DNA of 5,495 nt from Spirochaetota bacterium (GTDB lineage: Bacteria > Spirochaetota > Spirochaetia > Treponematales > Treponemataceae), in NCBI GenBank assembly GCA_029571425.1, contig JAKPSR010000030.1, positions 1 to 5,495 of the forward strand, given 5' to 3'. The translations under genes were made by a program, and so were the position numbers. The notes under the pieces are model-generated. The model did not search any database, had not been told where the DNA came from, and saw only the letters and a list, made by a program, of their open reading frames with translations. Positions 1 through 5,495 of this stretch are shown here, piece by piece (the first letter of the stretch is position 1; the number at the start of each line of letters is the position of its first letter).

Positions 1-1924
1 CGCGCGGAGGCAGAACGCCTACATCTCGAACCCGAACATCAAGCTCCTTACCACCTTGCTCGCGGACGTCGCGGGCCTCATCGCGGCGTCGATCGCGCTC
101 TCCGGCAACAAGGTTGCGGCCGGAGTTTCGGCCCCGCGACCGAAAGCCGCAGGCGACCACCTCGACGCCGCGGCCTTTGTCTGCTCAGTGATTTTCGTGT
201 CATCGTACCTATGGGTTCTTTCCCCGCTGCAGTTTTATTTCTCGTCGCCCGCCGACGTCGGCATGAGTCTCGCGTCCCTCTTCTGGGGAAACCTCGCTCG
301 CGCGGCCGTCACCTCGGCTCTCCTCGCCGGCATAGGTCTTGTCCTCGCAAGGGGACGGCTCGCCGCGCTTTCTGTCGTCGGCGTATCGGTTTGCGTGTGC
401 CTCGCCGCGTTCGCGCTCATCACGGGCGGTCGCTACGGCGTGCTCGACGAGTTCGCACTCGACCGCGCCGCCCTGCTCGATAGACCCTCTCCTCTGATGA
501 TGCTCGACATCCCCGTCGTCGCCGGCGCCGTCCTTCTCGCCTCTTGGCTCGCGCGCGCCAGGCGACGGCTCATGGTACCGCTCGTATGCGCCCTCTTCGC
601 CGTAATGGCGGCGCAGGTGGGCCTTGCCGCGGCGAAAGCCGACGCCTCGTCGTTCGCGGAGACGATCGTTCCCGACGGGGAAGATCTCCCCGACGACGCC
701 TTCTCGGTCAATAGGTTCACGAAGACGGGCCGAAACGTGGTGTATATCATCCCCGACATGCTAAACGGAAACTACGTCGGCGACCTCGTCTCGGAGAGGC
801 CGGAACTCGCCGACAGGCTTGCCGGTTTCGTGTGGTTCCCCAACGCGGTGTCCGCCGGCTCGCACACCGCGCTCTCCCTGCCGGCCATGTACGGGGGCGT
901 CGACTTCGAGCCCATCCGCCTGAAAAGCCTCCCCGGAACGGGACTCGACAAGCTCAATCGCGCGGCGGATCGACTCTTCGGCGGAGTCGCCGACCTCGGC
1001 TTCGCCGTTTCCGCTGCGGACCCGATGTACTCGTCGGCGCCCGCGTCCATCCCTGGGTCCGTCGTGACGAAGTCATCGGACTACGCGGCATATTGGACGC
1101 GCCGCGACGGGAGGAAAACCGGCCTCGACTCGGCCGGCGCGAAGCGTCCCCTGCTCACCTTGTTAGCGCTGTTCCGTTCGGCCCCGTTCTCGCTCAAGCG
1201 GGCGCTCTACGATAACGGGAGCTGGGTCGTTTTCAGGAAGTCATTCCAGTTCGACTACATAGAGCGCAAGACGATCAGGAACTACGGATATCTCGACCTG
1301 CTCCCGGAGCTGTCCTCGACGACGGCCAAGGGGGACTCGTTCATCTTCCTGCATACCCAATTCACGCACGAGCCCTACGGCGTCGACGCGGAAGGGAAGG
1401 TCGTGTCCGGAGGCTATCCCGATCCCGAGACGAAGAGCTTCGTCGACGCGCGCGGCGCTCGGCTCTCGGGCGCGAAGTTCCTCGACTTCCTCGCGCGGTG
1501 GACGGAGTGGATGCGGCAAGCCGGGGTATACGACAACACCCTCATCATCGTGGTCGCGGACCACGGAAACAACTACCGCGATCACGGGATCACGTTCGAG
1601 GGAAGCCTGGACAACCCAGTGGATCAGGTCTTCCTCTCACGCGTGCGCCCCGCGTTCCTCGTAAAGCCGTTTCGCTCGAACGGCCCATTCTCAGCGGACG
1701 ATCGACTACTGAGCAACGCGGACGCGCCCGCGATCATCTTCCACGCGCTCGGCGCGGGCTCCGGCTGGGGACCCGATCCTCTTTCCGGGAACGGACGGAT
1801 TGAGACGCGCTTCAGCTACCTATCCGGCAGCTGGAAGGATTTCCTCGGCGGCGAGCGGGCGCAGACCGAAGATTACCGCGCGCGCGGCGATGGGCGCGCG
1901 GGGAAGAACTGGTCTAGGGAATAA
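1..1924 (+). CDS. Membrane-anchored sulfatase-fold (alkaline phosphatase superfamily) hydrolase/transferase, 5' end outside window
   Basis: The protein is probably an inner-membrane enzyme that cleaves or transfers a phospho- or sulfo-group on an envelope substrate outside the cytoplasm. Reading starts at base 2, and 640 residues lie in the window (numbered from there). Hydrophobic segments near 57-79, 96-116, 119-141, 167-184 and 189-211 look like five membrane helices, as in EptA and LtaS-type enzymes. The catalytic domain follows from about 245: NVVYIIPDM with putative metal ligand Asp252, the motif TALSLPAMYGG with putative nucleophile Thr289, HTQFTHEPY with His456, and VVADHGNN with Asp520-His521. 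TAxSxPxM matches the EptA/MCR nucleophile motif. The sulfatase CxPxR signature is absent, so a true sulfatase is unlikely. The frame is open to the edge. A TTG at 56 is possible but has no Shine-Dalgarno sequence, so the start is probably upstream. The stop is TAA at 1922-1924, overlapping the convergent neighbour by 11 bp. Fold is fairly certain; substrate is unknown. Confidence 0.85.
   Translation, partial: ARRQNAYISNPNIKLLTTLLADVAGLIAASIALSGNKVAAGVSAPRPKAAGDHLDAAAFVCSVIFVSSYLWVLSPLQFYFSSPADVGMSLASLFWGNLARAAVTSALLAGIGLVLARGRLAALSVVGVSVCVCLAAFALITGGRYGVLDEFALDRAALLDRPSPLMMLDIPVVAGAVLLASWLARARRRLMVPLVCALFAVMAAQVGLAAAKADASSFAETIVPDGEDLPDDAFSVNRFTKTGRNVVYIIPDMLNGNYVGDLVSERPELADRLAGFVWFPNAVSAGSHTALSLPAMYGGVDFEPIRLKSLPGTGLDKLNRAADRLFGGVADLGFAVSAADPMYSSAPASIPGSVVTKSSDYAAYWTRRDGRKTGLDSAGAKRPLLTLLALFRSAPFSLKRALYDNGSWVVFRKSFQFDYIERKTIRNYGYLDLLPELSSTTAKGDSFIFLHTQFTHEPYGVDAEGKVVSGGYPDPETKSFVDARGARLSGAKFLDFLARWTEWMRQAGVYDNTLIIVVADHGNNYRDHGITFEGSLDNPVDQVFLSRVRPAFLVKPFRSNGPFSADDRLLSNADAPAIIFHALGAGSGWGPDPLSGNGRIETRFSYLSGSWKDFLGGERAQTEDYRARGDGRAGKNWSRE
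1914..1924. other. Convergent 11-bp overlap of two coding ends
   Basis: The plus-strand membrane enzyme ends with TAA at 1922-1924, and the minus-strand cyclase ends with TAG read from 1916 to 1914, so the two genes share 11 bp tail to tail. No hairpin followed by a T-run is visible for either strand. Transcripts from both sides probably run into the opposite gene, or stop by Rho or at a site not recognisable here. Confidence 0.85.
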
Positions 1925-3851
1925 CGGTCGGTCCGGGCGGACCCGCGCGCTTCTGTCGCTTCTCCGTGTAGAGATCTCGATCCGCGAGAGCGAGCAACCG
2001 CTCAAGGCTCCGCGCCTCGGCCGAGAAGCTAACGAACCCCACGCTGATGCCGAGCGAGAATTCCTCCCCAGACCCCGCGTTCCACGACGCGACCGCCTCG
2101 GCAAGCCGATCGCGAAGCGCGACCGCGCAGTCCCCGCCGGAGTCCACGACGACGACGGCAAACTCGTCCCCGCCGAGTCGGGCCACGACGTCGATGCCCC
2201 GAAAGGTACGCCTGATCGCGTCAGCCGCGCCGGCGATCGCTCGGTCACCCGCCTCGTGGCCCCAGGTATCGTTTATCCCCTTCAACCCGTCGAGGTCGGC
2301 GAACACCACGAGACCCGTCTTCCCCATCCTGATCGCCAAGTCGATATTTTGTTGCCCTATCGCGATGAAGCCGCGCCTATTGTACAAGCCGGTCAGCTCA
2401 TCCTTTTGCGATATCTCGCTCAAGCGCCGGTTATAACCCTCAAGGTCGCGGAGCGCGACGGTCAGCCGTTCCTCGACACGAAGTTTCGACTCGAAGGCGT
2501 ACGCGGAGCTGATCTTGCTCGAAAGCTGCGCGCAAAGAACTTCGTATACCGAAGATTCTAGCTCGCCCGGCTCGTAGACGATATACCCAAGCTGCGCGTC
2601 GCGATGAAAGAGCGCGGAGGCGATGAGCGTCCGCTGCCGAGCGGAAAACGTTCCTTCCGGAAGCAAACTCGCACGCGGGTCGAATTCAACGTCTGGGATT
2701 GATTCCGACTGCGGACGGGTCTCGTCGTACGCCAAGGCGAGCCGCGCGCGGGAAGGCGTCTCAAAGCGAACCCCGCGAGCGCAGGGTATCTCGGAGCCGT
2801 ACAGCACGATCGCGCAACTCCGCATCCGAAACGACTCAAGGTCGTCCCGGAGCCTAGAGAAGAGATCGTCCATGGTAACGACGGCATGAAGATGACCAAG
2901 ATACTGCCGAAGATGATACAGCTCGTCCTCGATCTCGATTCGCTCCATGCCGGCGCGAACATTCTGCACCAACGCCTCCGCGTCTATGCAACCACAGCTT
3001 TGTCGAAACAGGGCTTGAGTTCCCAGACGCGTAACCGCAGGCGATGCCTCCCCGCGCATGGCGCGAATCGCAAGGTCTGCCGCGACGCGGCCCTGCGACT
3101 CGAGATCCTGAGAGACCGTCGTGAGCGTCGGATTACAAAAAACCGATCGTGGTATGTTGTCGAAGCCTGTCACGGCAACGTCGAAGGGAACCCCGATCCC
3201 CGCTTTCTTAAAGGCCTTGAGCGCGCCCAACGCCATCATGTCGTTCATCGAGACTAGCGCGTCGTACGCGAAGGACCCGGTGATGGATATTTGATCGGCG
3301 ACCGCAACCTCGCCCGACTCGACAGAAAACATCCCCGAAAACCGAAGGACATCAGCCTCGGGAACGCCGCGATCCGCCATGAACTCGTTGAATATCTCAA
3401 GGCGCGCGCTCGTCTCGGGATTGTCCTGCGGGCCGCACAGGAGGGCAAAGCGCCGACATCCGTGCACGTCATGCAGGTGATCGAGGACTTCCCGAAAGCC
3501 GACCGTGCCGTCAACGATGACGCTCGGGACGCCCGGCAACTCGACCGCTACGCTTACCACCGGCATGCCGGATATCCCGCGGACGTACGCGAGGTTTTCT
3601 TCGAAAGACGAGAAAGTGCATTGCGTGCCCGACGAGATGACGAGCGCGTCGACGCTCCCGACGTGAACCTGATTGTAGATCGCCGCGTGTTGGTACTCGA
3701 AGCCGTACGGCCACTCAAAGGACCTGCCGGAGAAAATTACGAGGTCGACGTCCCGATCCTCGCAGGTCTCGCGTATGCCAGTAAGTAGGGTCTTTGTGTA
3801 GTCCGAATCGATCTCGCTTATCTGAACGCCCAGGCGCGCGCGGCGGCTCAT
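1914..3851 (-). CDS. Cytoplasmic diguanylate cyclase with LacI-type ligand-binding domain, GAF-like region and GGDEF domain
   Basis: The protein is predicted to make cyclic di-GMP from two GTP in response to a small ligand. It has 645 residues. Residues 6-290 resemble the LacI/ribose-binding-protein fold, with VIVDGTVGF at 111-119, the typical MNDMMALGAL at 202-211, VAVTGFDN at 225-232 and LTTVSQDLESQGR at 243-255. There is no helix-turn-helix, signal peptide or membrane helix, so it should sense in the cytoplasm and not bind DNA as LacI does. Residues 300-450 look GAF-like (LLPEGTFS, GYIVYEPG). A helical linker runs 452-482. The GGDEF domain starts at DELTGLYNRRG (484-494), with metal ligand Asp519 in the FADLD motif, GGDEF at 560-564 and an inhibitory site RGID at 551-554 exactly five residues before it. 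The cyclase therefore looks active and feedback-controlled. The ATG start overlaps the upstream paralogue's stop by 4 bp and has a strong Shine-Dalgarno sequence. The stop is TAG at 1914-1916. The ligand is unknown. Confidence 0.95.
   Translation of the reverse strand: MSRRARLGVQISEIDSDYTKTLLTGIRETCEDRDVDLVIFSGRSFEWPYGFEYQHAAIYNQVHVGSVDALVISSGTQCTFSSFEENLAYVRGISGMPVVSVAVELPGVPSVIVDGTVGFREVLDHLHDVHGCRRFALLCGPQDNPETSARLEIFNEFMADRGVPEADVLRFSGMFSVESGEVAVADQISITGSFAYDALVSMNDMMALGALKAFKKAGIGVPFDVAVTGFDNIPRSVFCNPTLTTVSQDLESQGRVAADLAIRAMRGEASPAVTRLGTQALFRQSCGCIDAEALVQNVRAGMERIEIEDELYHLRQYLGHLHAVVTMDDLFSRLRDDLESFRMRSCAIVLYGSEIPCARGVRFETPSRARLALAYDETRPQSESIPDVEFDPRASLLPEGTFSARQRTLIASALFHRDAQLGYIVYEPGELESSVYEVLCAQLSSKISSAYAFESKLRVEERLTVALRDLEGYNRRLSEISQKDELTGLYNRRGFIAIGQQNIDLAIRMGKTGLVVFADLDGLKGINDTWGHEAGDRAIAGAADAIRRTFRGIDVVARLGGDEFAVVVVDSGGDCAVALRDRLAEAVASWNAGSGEEFSLGISVGFVSFSAEARSLERLLALADRDLYTEKRQKRAGPPGPTVIP
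2160..2174 (-). other. GGDEF active-site codons of the downstream cyclase
   Basis: These five codons encode Gly-Gly-Asp-Glu-Phe, the GTP-binding and catalytic loop of diguanylate cyclases. The preceding RGID, five residues upstream, matches the position of the c-di-GMP inhibitory site in PleD-type enzymes. This supports an active, product-inhibited cyclase and argues against a degenerate GGDEF receptor. Confidence 0.9.
3848..3851 (-). other. ATGA stop/start overlap joining the two cyclase genes
   Basis: On the minus strand the four bases read ATGA. The ATG starts the 645-residue cyclase and the TGA ends the upstream paralogue. This overlap is the usual sign of co-transcription with re-initiation by the same ribosomes. 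No promoter can exist between the genes except inside the upstream coding sequence, so the operon promoter is expected beyond the right edge of the window. Confidence 0.9.
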
Positions 3852-5495
3852 TTTCCTTCCTTCTTACGACGCTTTTCCTCGTATAGGACCGAGTCGGCGA
3901 GCGAGAGCAATCCCTCGAGTTTTCGATTGTGCTCGCCGGAAAACTCGACCGCGCCGAGGCTGATCGAGAGCCGAAACGGCTCTCCCGAGGTTCCGTTATA
4001 CTCATCGACCCAGCGATGCATCCGCTCGCGAAGCGTCTCGACGAAGGCGGAGGAAATATCGACCGCGACGATGGCAAACTCGTCGCCGCCGAGCCGGGCG
4101 AGCACGTCAAGGCTCCTGAACGTTTTCCGCAGCACATGCGCCATGGCCAGTATAGCACGATCTCCCGCGTCATGGCCCCAGGTATCGTTAATACGCTTTA
4201 GCCCATCCATATCCCCGAACACGACGAGACCGTTCTTTCCCATCCTGAGCGCCAGGTCCATGCTCTGTTGACCAAGGGAAAGGAAGCCACGCCTGTTGTA
4301 CAGGCCGGTAAGCTCGTCCGTCTGCGAGATATCGCTCAACCGCTTGTTATACGCCTCAAGCTCGAAAAGCGCCTCGTTAAGCCGCTCCTCGGCCGCCTGC
4401 TTCGCCGCGAACACCAGCGCGGACCGAATCGTGCTCGACAGCTGGACGCAGAGAGTCTCGTAGATCGACGGGGCGCAGGTCCCCGGCTCGTAGACGATAT
4501 ATCCCAGTTGTTCCTCGCGATAATAGAGGGCCGTCACCACCAAGGACCTCGGTCGATCGGAGAACGTCCCTTCGGGCAATAGCGCGTCCCTGGGAGAAAA
4601 CGCGACCGGGACGAAACGCCCCTCGCGAGGCGTCGCCTCGTCGTACCCAAGCGCGAGGGTGGCCCTGTGCGGCAGCTCGAACACCTTCCCTCGCGGGTTC
4701 CTGAGCTCCGCGTCGTATATGACGATGGCACAACTCGCGATGCGAAACACCTCAAGGCTCTCGCGAAGGTCATCGAGCAAATCCTCTATCGCGAGGACCG
4801 AGATAAGACGCGAAAGGTATTGCCTTAGCAGAACGATGTCGTCCTGAACGCGAATCCAGTCGCGGGCGACGAAGGAAACAAGGCTTTGCGTGTATGGCGC
4901 GGGGGTATCGCTTCCTTCAACCGTCTCGATCCCAATCGAGGAACCGTCGACGCATCCGCAGCTCTGCCGGAACACCGCGCGCGTCGGGATCATCGTCAAG
5001 GAAGGTATATCCTTACCTTCCAGAAGGGCGTGCGCGAGCTCGCAGGCAATGCGCCCTTGCGCCTCGAGGTCCTGGCACACCGTGGTTAGTGATGGAGACT
5101 CATAGCGCGACCGGACGATGTCGTCGAAACCGGTAACGATCACGTCCTCGGGCACGCGAATGCCCCGGTCCGCAAAATAGCCCAGGCACCCGATCGCCAT
5201 CGTGTCGTTGAGGCACAGAAGCGCGTCGAAGTCCGGCGCGCGATCCTCGAGATGGCGCATGAGCGCGTTTACGCTGTTCTCGACCGAGAAGTCGCCCTGC
5301 AGGGCGATCGAAGGGTCGAAGGGGATTCCCCGTTCGGAAAGGAAGGAACGATACACCTCGAATCTCCGGCGCGCCTCCTCGTTCCCCTCTGGTCCCTTGA
5401 GCACGGCGATCCTCTTGACCCCGTGGCGGTCGACTAGATGGGCAAGGATTGACCGTAGGCCCGCGTCGTTGTCCGACGCGACGCAGGGCCGGCCC
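3848..5495 (-). CDS. Paralogous LacI-type sensor / GAF-like / GGDEF diguanylate cyclase, 5' end outside window
   Basis: This is a second predicted ligand-responsive diguanylate cyclase with the same domain order as its downstream neighbour. The frame stays open to the right edge, giving 548 residues in the window (numbered from codon 5494-5492). A GTG at 5404 is in frame but lies inside the conserved fold. Residues before it (VASDNDAGLRSILAHLVDRHG) are typical LacI-type sequence, so it is not the start. By alignment to the neighbour about 110 N-terminal residues are missing. Visible motifs are CLNDTMAIGC (94-103), VTGFDDI (120-126), LTTVCQDLEAQGR (136-148), SCGC (178-181), LLPEGTFS (305-312) and GYIVYEPG (331-338). 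The GGDEF domain has DELTGLYNRRG (393-403), metal ligand Asp428 in FGDMD, inhibitory RSLD (460-463) and GGDEF (469-473). All key cyclase residues are present. The TGA stop overlaps the next gene's ATG, making this the upstream member of a coupled pair. Whether the missing N-terminus carries anything besides the rest of the sensor lobe cannot be seen. Confidence 0.93.
   Translation of the reverse strand, partial: GRPCVASDNDAGLRSILAHLVDRHGVKRIAVLKGPEGNEEARRRFEVYRSFLSERGIPFDPSIALQGDFSVENSVNALMRHLEDRAPDFDALLCLNDTMAIGCLGYFADRGIRVPEDVIVTGFDDIVRSRYESPSLTTVCQDLEAQGRIACELAHALLEGKDIPSLTMIPTRAVFRQSCGCVDGSSIGIETVEGSDTPAPYTQSLVSFVARDWIRVQDDIVLLRQYLSRLISVLAIEDLLDDLRESLEVFRIASCAIVIYDAELRNPRGKVFELPHRATLALGYDEATPREGRFVPVAFSPRDALLPEGTFSDRPRSLVVTALYYREEQLGYIVYEPGTCAPSIYETLCVQLSSTIRSALVFAAKQAAEERLNEALFELEAYNKRLSDISQTDELTGLYNRRGFLSLGQQSMDLALRMGKNGLVVFGDMDGLKRINDTWGHDAGDRAILAMAHVLRKTFRSLDVLARLGGDEFAIVAVDISSAFVETLRERMHRWVDEYNGTSGEPFRLSISLGAVEFSGEHNRKLEGLLSLADSVLYEEKRRKKEGK
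3855..3862 (-). promoter_or_regulatory. Strong ribosome binding site for the downstream cyclase gene
   Basis: On the minus strand the sequence AAGGAAGG lies three bases before the ATG at 3851, within a purine run that also encodes the C-terminal Lys/Glu-rich tail of the upstream cyclase. A GGA core sits at a usable distance and fixes this ATG as the start. Together with the ATGA stop/start overlap it indicates translational coupling supported by independent ribosome loading. Confidence 0.7.
4076..4090 (-). other. GGDEF active-site codons of the upstream cyclase
   Basis: These codons encode an intact Gly-Gly-Asp-Glu-Phe loop, with RSLD as the inhibitory RxxD five residues before it. Both paralogues therefore keep catalysis and product inhibition; neither has become a catalytically dead partner. 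Confidence 0.9.

Noticed and set aside
1876..1901. GC-rich inverted repeat CCGCGCGC/GCGCGCGG near the end of the membrane enzyme gene
   Set aside because: It is inside the coding region, is made of a simple CG repeat likely to arise by composition, and has no T-run on either side, so it is not called a terminator.
1930..1943. Small hairpin GGTCC-GGGC-GGACC five bases after the TAA stop
   Set aside because: A 5-bp stem with no following T-run, lying inside the opposing gene's codons; too weak to call a terminator.
1800..2561. 253-codon open frame on the + strand opposite the downstream cyclase
   Set aside because: It lies wholly antisense to a well-supported GGDEF gene, is Arg/Pro/Ala-rich and has no recognisable domain. 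Long antisense frames are expected in GC-rich coding DNA.
3291..3788. 165-codon open frame on the + strand opposite the sensor domain
   Set aside because: Antisense shadow of the LacI-type domain; low-complexity charged composition and no motif.
3800..3851. Possible helix-turn-helix at the N-terminus of the complete cyclase
   Set aside because: The protein begins directly with the first strand of the ligand-binding fold (RLGVQISEID), leaving no room for a DNA-binding domain, so it is not a LacI repressor.
3715..4173. 152-codon minus-strand frame spanning the junction of the two cyclase genes
   Set aside because: It overlaps both genes in another frame, and its sequence (Ser/Arg/Pro-rich) shows no domain. 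The ATGA overlap and ribosome binding site explain the junction.
5402..5404. GTG as the start of the upstream cyclase
   Set aside because: The 30 codons before it are open and encode typical LacI-type fold sequence (DNDAGLRSILAHL), matching the paralogue, so this Val codon is internal.

Overview
This is a compact, GC-rich window (estimated by eye at about 60% G+C or more) with essentially no intergenic DNA. It holds three protein-coding genes, two of them cut by the window edges. There are no RNA genes, insertion sequences, CRISPR arrays or recognisable terminators, and no gene-free stretch of more than a few bases. The organism is not identified. A membrane-anchored alkaline-phosphatase-superfamily enzyme beside cytoplasmic 'LacI-type ligand-binding + GGDEF' proteins would fit a GC-rich spirochaete-like bacterium. 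Such sensor-cyclases also occur in Bacillota and other groups, so this assignment is only an inference.

Left part (1-1924, + strand): the 3' portion of a gene for an integral membrane enzyme with about five transmembrane helices and an extracytoplasmic sulfatase-fold catalytic domain. Its nucleophile motif resembles that of lipid A phosphoethanolamine transferases and related phospho-group transferases. The frame is open from the first base, so the true start probably lies before the window.

Right part (1914-5495, - strand): two tandem paralogous genes transcribed right to left. The upstream one runs off the right edge and the downstream one is complete. Both encode soluble multidomain proteins: a LacI/ribose-binding-protein-like domain without a helix-turn-helix, a GAF-like middle region, a helical linker and a GGDEF diguanylate cyclase domain. 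Catalytic and inhibitory (RxxD) sites are intact in both. Their ends overlap by 4 bp (ATGA), and a strong Shine-Dalgarno sequence precedes the second start, so they almost certainly form one translationally coupled operon.

Taken together, the pair looks like a two-input cytoplasmic module for making cyclic di-GMP in response to small ligands, probably sugars or related metabolites. The membrane enzyme converges on it tail to tail with an 11-bp overlap of coding ends. That is physical adjacency, not proof of a functional link. The most interesting points are the coupled paralogous cyclases, the conserved SCGC motif at the sensor/GAF junction, and the likely C-terminal extension that created the convergent overlap.
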